From assembly GCA_002409725.1 (NCBI GenBank), contig DHOI01000128.1, positions 4,908 through 16,664 of the forward strand: a DNA stretch of 11,757 bases, given 5' to 3'. The translations under genes were made by a program, and so were the position numbers. Every line of letters begins with the position of its first letter. Positions within the stretch are counted from its first letter, which is position 1. The notes under the pieces are model-generated. The model was not told the DNA's origin. It saw only the letters and a list, made by a program, of their open reading frames with translations, and did no database searches. Source of the DNA: Christensenella sp. UBA5394 (lineage in GTDB: Bacteria > Bacillota > Clostridia > Christensenellales > CAG-138). Of this stretch, positions 6,215 to 11,757 are shown piece after piece.

Positions 6215-7746
6215 GCCTTTGCCTCCTCTTCCAGGTGCGTCATCAGCAGGCCGACCTCTTCCTTTTTGGCCGCGCGGCCGTCTACGATGCCGCTCACCTT
6301 GCCTGCGCACAGTACGAGGATCCGGTCGCACAGCTCCAGCAGCACGTCTAAATCTTCGCCCACGTACATCACGGCCGCGCCCCGCGCCTTTTGCTCGTTC
6401 AAAAGGCGGTAGATGGTGTAGGAGGTGTTGATATCCAGGCCACGCACAGCGTAGGCGCTCATCAGCAGTGAAGGCTCGGAGGCGATCTCCCGACCCACCA
6501 GCACCTTTTGCACATTACCGCCCGAGAGACGGCGCAGAGGGATGTTGAGGCTGGGGGTGACCACTTCAAGCTCATCCACGATCTTTTGCGCCAGGGCTCT
6601 CGGGGTCTTACGGTCTGTAAAGGCGGATTTGCCGCACTTGTAGCTGCGCAGCATCACGTTATCGGATAAGTCCATAGAGCCCACCAGGCCCATGCCGAAG
6701 CGATCCTCAGGCACGAAGGCTAGGCCTACGCCCAACTTATAGATGTCCAGGGGACTCTTGCCCACCAGCTCCACCTCTTCTTTGCCGGGCGGCATAAAAC
6801 GGATGGAGCTGCCGGCCTCCATCGTTTGCAGGCCGGCGATAGCCTCGAGCAGCTCTCTTTGCCCGCTGCCCGTGATGCCGGCGATGCCCAGTATCTCCCC
6901 GCCGTAGGCGGTGAAGGATACGTTGTCCAGCCGCTTGACGCCGTCCGCATCCACCACGGTGAGGTTTTGCACCATCAGGCGCTCAACCGGCTCTTTCGGC
7001 TCGGGCCGGTCGATATTGAGGGAGACCGCGCGGCCCACCATCATATCGGTGAGCTGCTGGGGATTGGTATCCGCCGTGTTGATATCGCCGATGAATTTGC
7101 CCCGGCGTAAAACCGCCACCCGGTCGGATATCTCCATCACCTCGTGTAGCTTGTGGGTGATGATAACGATGGATTTGCCATCTGCTTTCATATTTCGCAT
7201 CACGGCAAAAAGCTTTTCCGTTTCCTGCGGCGTAAGCACGGCCGTGGGTTCATCTAAGATCAGGATGTCCGCCCCGCGGTAAAGCACCTTGACGATTTCA
7301 AGGGTTTGCTTTTCCGAAACGGACATATCGTAAACCTTTTTATCCGGCTCCACAACGAAGCCGTAGCGGTCGCATATCGCCTTCACCTGGGTACGCACGT
7401 TTTTCAGGTCGATAAGCTTATGCTCGTTTAGGCCCAGCACGATGTTTTCCGCGGCGGTGAGCACATCCACCAGCTTGAAGTGCTGATGGATCATGCCGAT
7501 GCCCAGGTTGTAAGCATCGCGGGGGCAGCGGATCACCTCGGTATTGTCGTTCACGCAGATGCGGCCGCCTTCCGGCAGATAGATGCCGGAGAGCATGTTC
7601 ATGAGGGTGGTCTTGCCGCTGCCGTTTTCCCCCAGCAGCGCCAGGATCTCGCCCGGACGGATATCCAGGCAGACCTTATCGTTGGCCACAACCTCGCCAA
7701 ATGTTTTGGTAATATCCACCATGTGAATCGCTTTTCGGGTTTCCAA
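6211..7746 (-). CDS. ABC transporter ATPase with two nucleotide-binding domains, TTG start
   Basis: This 511-residue cytoplasmic ATPase belongs to the YufO/RbsA-like group. NBD1 is complete: Walker A GENGSGKTT (39-47), Q-loop near Gln88, signature MSVSEKQ (141-147), Walker B ILILDEPTA (161-169) and switch His198. NBD2 is degenerate: its Walker A reads GITGSGQRE (290-298) without Lys-Ser/Thr, and the Walker B region is LLMSAYAVRGLD without catalytic Glu, while LSGGN (407-411) is kept. Degenerate NBD2 is usual for this group. I chose TTG at 7746 because AAAGGA (7755-7760) is 8 bases upstream and the residues after it align with the first beta strand of the family. ATG 7722 is the alternative and would trim that strand. 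The stop overlaps permease 1 by 4 bases. Confidence 0.92.
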   Translation of the reverse strand: METRKAIHMVDITKTFGEVVANDKVCLDIRPGEILALLGENGSGKTTLMNMLSGIYLPEGGRICVNDNTEVIRCPRDAYNLGIGMIHQHFKLVDVLTAAENIVLGLNEHKLIDLKNVRTQVKAICDRYGFVVEPDKKVYDMSVSEKQTLEIVKVLYRGADILILDEPTAVLTPQETEKLFAVMRNMKADGKSIVIITHKLHEVMEISDRVAVLRRGKFIGDINTADTNPQQLTDMMVGRAVSLNIDRPEPKEPVERLMVQNLTVVDADGVKRLDNVSFTAYGGEILGIAGITGSGQRELLEAIAGLQTMEAGSSIRFMPPGKEEVELVGKSPLDIYKLGVGLAFVPEDRFGMGLVGSMDLSDNVMLRSYKCGKSAFTDRKTPRALAQKIVDELEVVTPSLNIPLRRLSGGNVQKVLVGREIASEPSLLMSAYAVRGLDINTSYTIYRLLNEQKARGAAVMYVGEDLDVLLELCDRILVLCAGKVSGIVDGRAAKKEEVGLLMTHLEEEAKA

Positions 7747-7754
7747 AGCAAGCG

Positions 7755-7760
7755 TCCTTT
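7755..7760 (-). promoter_or_regulatory. Ribosome binding site that selects the TTG start
   Basis: AAAGGA on the minus strand (preceded by AG) lies 8 bases before TTG 7746. No similar purine run lies at proper distance from the ATG at 7722, or from the ATG that would give a longer protein starting at 7890. Confidence 0.5.
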
Positions 7761-7874
7761 CTGATGATGCGCGCAACCTCGGCCGCGGCATGTCGTTGTA
7801 CAGAATTGATATGGAGAAGCTGCTCCCGGCCGTGAGAAAGGGGAGCCAACCGGAAGGCCGAACATTTTGAAAGG

Positions 7875-7904
7875 AGGGGAGAAACGGCAAGCCGTTTCTC
7901 CCCT
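7875..7904 (-). terminator. Intergenic hairpin after the BMP lipoprotein gene (attenuator or mRNA stabiliser)
   Basis: A 14-bp perfect stem (AGGGGAGAAACGGC with its complement) with a 2-base centre, effectively a CAAG-type tetraloop, starts 12 bases after the lipoprotein stop. On the transcribed strand it is followed by CCTTTC, a weak T tract. Partial termination or protection of the upstream mRNA end would make the binding protein more abundant than the ATPase and permeases. This role is inferred; full termination is unlikely since no separate downstream promoter is evident. Confidence 0.65.
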
Positions 7905-7916
7905 GGGGGTATGTGC

Positions 7917-9188
7917 TTAGTTTAGTTCGGTAATGCCGTCGATGCGCAGGCCAAAATACGGCGCGCTGCGGAATACGGACTCCTGGAAGATGCCGTCCAC
8001 GATGGCTTCGCCGCTATCGCCCACGAAGTCGCCGTCAGTATCCTGCCAGAGATAGCTGGTGACCTTCTCGCCCTTCACGGTGAAGTTGGCGGTATCAAAC
8101 ACCTGCAGGGAACCATCCTTGAGGCCGGCGATAACCTCGGCCACCTTCTCGGCGGTACCGGCCGCGCAGCTCTCGCCCAGGGCGGAGATCATCACGGCGT
8201 CGTCGGCATAGCCCAGGGCCAGATCCTTGGGGATGGCTTCGCCCTTGAGGAACTTGTCGAGGGTAGCGGTGTAGAGGGCGGCCCAGTTGTTCTGGGAGGA
8301 AGTCAGCGCGGCCTTGGGAGCCACGGAGAGCATGTCGATGTTATAGCCCACGCTGTAGGCGACCTTACCGGCATCCATCTGAGCCTGGACCTCGGAGGGC
8401 GCGCCGGTGGAGTCGGCGTGCTGGCCAATGATGACGCAGCCCTTACCGATCAGCGCACGGGCGGCTTCGCCCTCGGCGACCGGATCATACCAAGAGTTGG
8501 TATACTGCACATCCATGTAGGCTTCCGGCACGATGCTACGGATGCCAAGGAAGAAGGCGGTGTAGCCGGAGACCACTTCCGCATAGGGATAAGCGCCGAC
8601 ATAACCTACGTGGGGGTCTTTCACGGTGCCAGCATCCATCAGCTCCTTGAGCTTCATGCCGGCCACAACACCGGAAACATAGCGGCTCTGGAAGGTGAAG
8701 GGGAACATATTGGCCACGTTATCCACAGGCTCGAGGGCGGCGGTATCGCCGGTGCAAGCCACGAAGGTGACGTCGGGATATTCGGCGGCGGCAGCCATCA
8801 TGTGGGACTGATGGCCATAACTGACCGAGAAGATGATCTCGCAGCCCTGCTCGGCAAGATCCACGGCGGTATCGTAGCAGGTCTCATCCTCGGGGATGTT
8901 ATACTTAAAAACGACCTCGCTATCCGCGATGCCCAGGGTGGCCATAGCACCCTTAACGCCTTCGATATGCGCCAGATCGTAGCCCGAGTTCTCATCGTGA
9001 ATCAGGATGACGCCGATTCTCGGCTGGCCTTCTGCGGCGGGCTCGGCTGCGGGCTCAGCAGGAGCGGGCTCGGCATCGGCGGCGGGGGCTGCGGGCTCGG
9101 CAGCCGGCTCTGCGGCGGGCGTGCTGGCGCAGGCTACCATGGTGAGAACCATTACAAGCGTCAATGCGATTGCAAGATACTTCTTCAT
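7917..9188 (-). CDS. BMP-family substrate-binding lipoprotein
   Basis: This 423-residue extracellular lipoprotein delivers ligand to the downstream importer. Residues 1-19 are a signal peptide ending LTMVAC, so Cys20 is the likely lipidated residue. Residues 22-55 are an Ala-Pro-Glu linker of PAAEPAAEP-type repeats that spaces the domain from the membrane. The binding domain starts at QPRIGVILIHDENSGYDLAHIEG (55-77). Later marks are GQHADSTGAPSEVQ (255-268) and VGYNIDMLSVAPKAALTSSQNNW (280-302), typical of the Med/BmpA-like branch. The family includes purine-nucleoside receptors, but the first binding loop differs from PnrA-type proteins, so the ligand is open. AAGGAGG lies 7 bases before ATG 9188; a longer upstream start at 9335 has no such site. 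It is the first gene of the transport operon. Confidence 0.93.
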   Translation of the reverse strand: MKKYLAIALTLVMVLTMVACASTPAAEPAAEPAAPAADAEPAPAEPAAEPAAEGQPRIGVILIHDENSGYDLAHIEGVKGAMATLGIADSEVVFKYNIPEDETCYDTAVDLAEQGCEIIFSVSYGHQSHMMAAAAEYPDVTFVACTGDTAALEPVDNVANMFPFTFQSRYVSGVVAGMKLKELMDAGTVKDPHVGYVGAYPYAEVVSGYTAFFLGIRSIVPEAYMDVQYTNSWYDPVAEGEAARALIGKGCVIIGQHADSTGAPSEVQAQMDAGKVAYSVGYNIDMLSVAPKAALTSSQNNWAALYTATLDKFLKGEAIPKDLALGYADDAVMISALGESCAAGTAEKVAEVIAGLKDGSLQVFDTANFTVKGEKVTSYLWQDTDGDFVGDSGEAIVDGIFQESVFRSAPYFGLRIDGITELN

Positions 9189-9300
9189 TTGGTAATCCTC
9201 CTTTGATTTTTGTTGCGTTATTTTTACGCCTTTGCAGGCATAGCAACCACTGATTTCCGCTGGGGCCGAAGGGGATCCGAATATACCGCTCAGCAGAACG
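9189..9300 (-). promoter_or_regulatory. 5' leader of the transport operon
   Basis: About 112 bases separate the predicted transcript start from the lipoprotein ATG. Near the Shine-Dalgarno the RNA can fold GTTGC with GCAAC around an inner GCC/GGC hairpin, or alternatively GCGT with ACGC. It does not match the purine riboswitch consensus I know (no GTTTCTACC-type junction). A regulatory role is speculative. Confidence 0.3.
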
Positions 9301-9306
9301 AAGCTT

Positions 9307-9335
9307 ATCGTATCACAAATGGCGGCCGTTGACAA
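9307..9335 (-). promoter_or_regulatory. Promoter of the BMP transport operon
   Basis: On the minus strand TTGTCA (9330-9335) and TACGAT (9307-9312) are 17 bases apart, with TG before the -10 (TGATACGAT) forming an extended element. Transcription should start near 9300. It lies within 35 bases of the threonine synthase stop. Confidence 0.7.
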
Positions 9336-9367
9336 GGCCGGCCGGTATCATGCACCACGTAAAGAAA

Positions 9368-10597
9368 TTACAGAATTCCGCTTTTCTCCAGCGCCGCAAG
9401 GGACGGCTCGCAGGGTGTGGGCCTGCCCGCAGCCTTCAGCGCATTCTTGACATCCTTAAGCCCGCTGCCCGTGCTGATGGTGGTTACGGACTCCCCGGGC
9501 TTGATGATGCCCTGTGCCACGGCCTGGCGCACGCCCGCCGTAGCCGTAACGCCCGCGGGTTCGCCAAATACGCCCTCGGTGCGGCCTAACAAGCGCATCA
9601 CATCCAGAATCTGCTCGTCGCTAACGGCGATCCAAGCGCCGCCCGAGGCGGATACAGCCCTGAGAGCTTTGCGTGGGTTACGCGGCACACCCACGGCGAT
9701 GGAATCCGCCAGGGTGTTTTCGTCTGCGGGTATGAGCTCACGGCCCTCGCGCGCCGCGTCCACAAAGGGGCAGCAACCGGTGGACTGCACGCCCAGAATC
9801 TTGGGGATACGCTCGATGAAACCCAATTCATAAAGATCGTGGAAGCCGTTATACACGCCGCCGATGGTGCAGCCATCGCCTACGGAGCAGGCCACCCAGT
9901 CCGTCGGCTGCCAAGCGAGCTGCTCGGCGATCTCCAGCGCCACGGTCTTTTTACCCTCGGTGAGGATGGGGTTGATGCCGGCGTTGCGGTTATACCAGCC
10001 GTATTTATCGATAGCGGCCTTGCTCAGATCGAAGGTGGCTTTATAATCCCCTTGCACGGAAACCACCTTGGCCCCGAAAATCATCAGCTGGGCCACCTTG
10101 CCCTCCGGCGCGCGGCCGGGTACGAAGATCACCGTTTTCACCCCCATGCGGGCGGCGTTGCCCGCGCAGGAGGAAGCCGCGTTGCCTGTGGAGGAGCAGG
10201 CAATGGTATCGTAGCCCAGCTCCACTGCCTTGGCCACGGCCACGCCGCTGGCCCGGTCCTTCAGGGAGGCGGTGGGATTGAGCCCGTCGTCTTTGATATA
10301 GAGCTTTATGCCCAGCTCTTCGCCCAGCTTATTGGAGGGATAAAGCGGCGTCCAGCCGACGCGCAAAAAAGGCGAAAAGTCGCGATCCTTGAGGGGCATC
10401 AGCGCTTTGTAGCGCCACATGCTGTTATCCCGGCAGTTCGCCAGGCCCTCGCGGGAGAGCAGGTGCTTTTTGATATACGCATAATCAAAAATGATATCCA
10501 GAATGCCCTTTTCTCCGCAATGGGGACAGGTCATTCGTTCCGTATAAGGTAGTTCCGCACCGCAGATGGTGCACGTATAGCCCAAAATATGTTGCAT
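9368..10597 (-). CDS. thrC: Threonine synthase with N-terminal zinc ribbon
   Basis: This PLP enzyme converts O-phosphohomoserine to threonine and phosphate in the cytoplasm. The 409 residues start with a zinc ribbon, Cys9-x2-Cys12 and Cys24-x2-Cys27. The fold-type II core follows: NPTASLKDRAS (107-117) with PLP Lys113, the SSTGNAA loop (135-141) binding the cofactor phosphate, GDGCTIGG (240-247), and TGSGLKD (376-382) near the end. The zinc ribbon and overall length fit the shorter threonine synthase class; archaeal cysteate synthase is a related alternative that I consider unlikely. A modest AGAGG lies 7 bases before ATG 10597. No intrinsic terminator is seen after the stop, so some transcripts may continue into the transport operon, which has its own promoter. 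Confidence 0.9.
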   Translation of the reverse strand: MQHILGYTCTICGAELPYTERMTCPHCGEKGILDIIFDYAYIKKHLLSREGLANCRDNSMWRYKALMPLKDRDFSPFLRVGWTPLYPSNKLGEELGIKLYIKDDGLNPTASLKDRASGVAVAKAVELGYDTIACSSTGNAASSCAGNAARMGVKTVIFVPGRAPEGKVAQLMIFGAKVVSVQGDYKATFDLSKAAIDKYGWYNRNAGINPILTEGKKTVALEIAEQLAWQPTDWVACSVGDGCTIGGVYNGFHDLYELGFIERIPKILGVQSTGCCPFVDAAREGRELIPADENTLADSIAVGVPRNPRKALRAVSASGGAWIAVSDEQILDVMRLLGRTEGVFGEPAGVTATAGVRQAVAQGIIKPGESVTTISTGSGLKDVKNALKAAGRPTPCEPSLAALEKSGIL

Positions 10598-10655
10598 CTC
10601 AAGACCTCTTACAAAAAATTAGCAGTAGACAAAAACTTTTTGCTGTGTTGGTATC

Positions 10656-10684
10656 ATCATACTATATTAAAACGGATTTGTACA
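10656..10684 (-). promoter_or_regulatory. Candidate promoter of thrC
   Basis: On the minus strand TGTACA (10679-10684) and TATGAT (10656-10661) have a 17-base spacer. An overlapping TATAGT is an alternative -10. The predicted leader is about 50 bases, too short for a T-box. Confidence 0.4.
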
Positions 10685-10750
10685 GATATCTAACACAAAA
10701 AAGTGGCTTGTTTTTATCAAAAAGAGTCTGTCCGTCACATTCATTTCACA

Positions 10751-10779
10751 TTGTGCATTATGTGGAAACATGTTAGAAT
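10751..10779 (+). promoter_or_regulatory. Promoter of the E2-like gene
   Basis: TTGTGC (10751-10756), a 17-base spacer and TAGAAT (10774-10779), with TGT just before the -10, make a good extended -10 promoter. Transcription should start near 10786, about 34 bases before the chosen start codon. Confidence 0.6.
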
Positions 10780-10802
10780 AACCATAAGGAAGCGGAATCT
10801 AC

Positions 10803-10823
10803 GGAGGTATCATGTCTTTATGA
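10803..10823 (+). promoter_or_regulatory. Shine-Dalgarno with a 3-codon upstream frame overlapping the start
   Basis: GGAGG (10803-10807) is 4 bases before ATG 10812, which opens a frame of only Met-Ser-Leu-stop. Its TGA (10821-10823) overlaps the ATG of the E2-like gene at 10820-10822, which is 12 bases from GGAGG. Either the main start is used at a long spacing, or it is reached by reinitiation. Confidence 0.4.
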
Positions 10824-11737
10824 AGCAATATTTCAAGTACGGTATTTTCGACCGCTATGACGGCTGGCGCATCCGCAATGTGGACGCCGTGTATAACGTG
10901 ATCCCCTTTATCATGCGCACCCGCATGGATTCGCAAAATTTATTTGAAGAGAATATCTCCCTCGAGCCTGTGGAGGAATTCATTCGCGAGCACCGCGAAG
11001 ATATGCCGGATCTTTCGTTTATGCACGTGCTGATGGCGGCCATGGTGCGCATGTTTGCGGAAAAGCCTTATCTCAACCGCTTCGTTGTGTGGAATAAGAT
11101 CTATGCCCGCAGCCATATCAATATTTCGCTGATGATCAAGCGTAAGCTCTCCAATGAAGAAACCATGATCAAGCCCGAGTTCGAGCCGGAGGACACCCTC
11201 GTCGAGGTGATGAACAAGGTAAACGCCCTGGTGAACGTGAACATCATGGACGAGGCCAAGAACGGAATGGACGCCCTGGCCCGCTTCTTCGGCTACATCC
11301 CCGCCTGGATCATGCGCTTTACCATCTGGTTCATGTTTAGGCTGGACAGCATCGGCCTCCTACCCAAGGCCATTAACAGGGTAAGCCCCTTCCATTGCAG
11401 CGCCTTCCTTACCAATGTAGGTTCGCTGGGCATCGGCCCCATCTACCACCACCTGTACGAATTCGGCACCTGCTCCATGTTCCTGGCCATGGGCAACAAG
11501 CACAAGGTGCGCATGAGCAACCGCGAGGGTGAGCACCTCGAAAGGCGCTTCATCGGTCTCAAATTCGTCACTGACGAGCGCATTTGCGACGGCCAGTATT
11601 ACGCCAGCGCCATGAAGCACCTGCGCCGCCTGCTGAATAACCCTGCCCTCCTGCTCGAACCGCCCGCCCGCATCCTCATCGACGACGGCGTGCCCAAGGG
11701 CAAGCGCATCCTCGCCAATTGCCCCCCTGAAGACTAG
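10820..11737 (+). CDS. Stand-alone 2-oxoacid dehydrogenase E2-type acyltransferase-like protein
   Basis: This 305-residue protein matches the catalytic core of dihydrolipoamide acyltransferases (chloramphenicol acetyltransferase fold), with no lipoyl or E3-binding domain before it. Marks in order are MRTRMDSQNLFEENISLE (32-49), SFMHVLMAAMVRMFAEKPYLNR (66-87), TNVGSLGIGPIYHHLYEFGT (198-217) and TDERICDGQYYASA (251-264). The last is the place of the family's DHRxxDG active-site motif, but the base His is replaced by Glu253, while Asp257 and Gly258 remain. No E1 or E3 genes are nearby, so it is unlikely to be part of a dehydrogenase complex. It may be an acyltransferase with altered chemistry or a non-catalytic protein. 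An amphipathic or hydrophobic stretch at 161-177 may touch membrane. The start is discussed under the ribosome site. Confidence 0.8.
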   Translation: MKQYFKYGIFDRYDGWRIRNVDAVYNVIPFIMRTRMDSQNLFEENISLEPVEEFIREHREDMPDLSFMHVLMAAMVRMFAEKPYLNRFVVWNKIYARSHINISLMIKRKLSNEETMIKPEFEPEDTLVEVMNKVNALVNVNIMDEAKNGMDALARFFGYIPAWIMRFTIWFMFRLDSIGLLPKAINRVSPFHCSAFLTNVGSLGIGPIYHHLYEFGTCSMFLAMGNKHKVRMSNREGEHLERRFIGLKFVTDERICDGQYYASAMKHLRRLLNNPALLLEPPARILIDDGVPKGKRILANCPPED

Positions 11738-11757
11738 CATACCAGCAAAACGCAACG

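Noticed and set aside
9005..9126. GC-rich repeated triplet pattern, possibly a DNA repeat
   Set aside because: It encodes the Ala-Pro-Glu linker of the lipoprotein; the repeats are short and irregular and are explained by the protein linker.
8418..9206. A 262-codon open frame on the plus strand opposite the BMP lipoprotein
   Set aside because: It is the antisense shadow of the lipoprotein gene, with a Gly- and His-rich low-complexity translation and no Shine-Dalgarno.
9336..9367. CCGGCCGG palindrome after thrC as a terminator
   Set aside because: The self-complementary core has no loop or T-run, so it cannot act as a usual intrinsic terminator.
9839..10552. A 237-codon open frame on the plus strand opposite threonine synthase
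   Set aside because: It is a reverse-strand shadow of a well conserved gene, with no family resemblance.
10621..10643. CAAAAACTTTTTG palindrome upstream of thrC
   Set aside because: It is a weak A/T hairpin within the thrC leader; it could be a minor fold but nothing supports a specific function.

Overview
The window looks like chromosomal DNA of a moderately GC-rich Firmicute, most likely a Clostridia member. The evidence is purine-rich Shine-Dalgarno sites (AAGGAGG-like) before nearly every gene, sigma-A type -35/-10 boxes with 17-base spacers and frequent extended -10 TGn, hairpin-plus-T-run terminators, lipoprotein signal peptides, and an all-Firmicute style gene content. No rRNA, tRNA, CRISPR, insertion sequence or phage module is visible. 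The genus cannot be read from the sequence.

Layout from left to right. (1) The left edge cuts a leftward lipoprotein gene whose N-terminal 185 residues are a clear serpin fold; its reactive-centre loop lies outside the window. (2) Divergent from it is a small coiled-coil protein with a C-terminal zinc ribbon, ending in a strong terminator. (3) A rightward serC-serA pair encodes the first two serine-biosynthesis steps from 3-phosphoglycerate. It has a good promoter, a leader of about 118 bases and a bidirectional terminator. (4) Next is a small divergent unit: a leftward XRE-type HTH regulator and a rightward 91-residue protein, separated by about 110 bases holding two 16-base dyads that look like operators. 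(5) A leftward four-gene transport operon follows, transcribed from about position 9300: BMP-family lipoprotein, double-NBD ATPase, permease 1, permease 2. The last three genes overlap by 4 bases at each junction (ATGA). An intergenic hairpin between the lipoprotein and the ATPase probably sets a higher level of binding protein. The family suggests uptake of purine nucleosides or a related compound, but the ligand is not provable here. (6) Upstream on the same strand lies a zinc-ribbon threonine synthase. (7) Divergent from it, at the right edge, is a stand-alone E2-type acyltransferase-like protein in which the catalytic His of the HxxxD motif is replaced by Glu.

Most of the window is ordinary metabolism and transport. 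The parts most worth a second look are the serpin, the small HTH/91-residue divergon with paired dyads, and the E2-like protein with the altered active-site motif. I did not find a convincing new multi-gene system.
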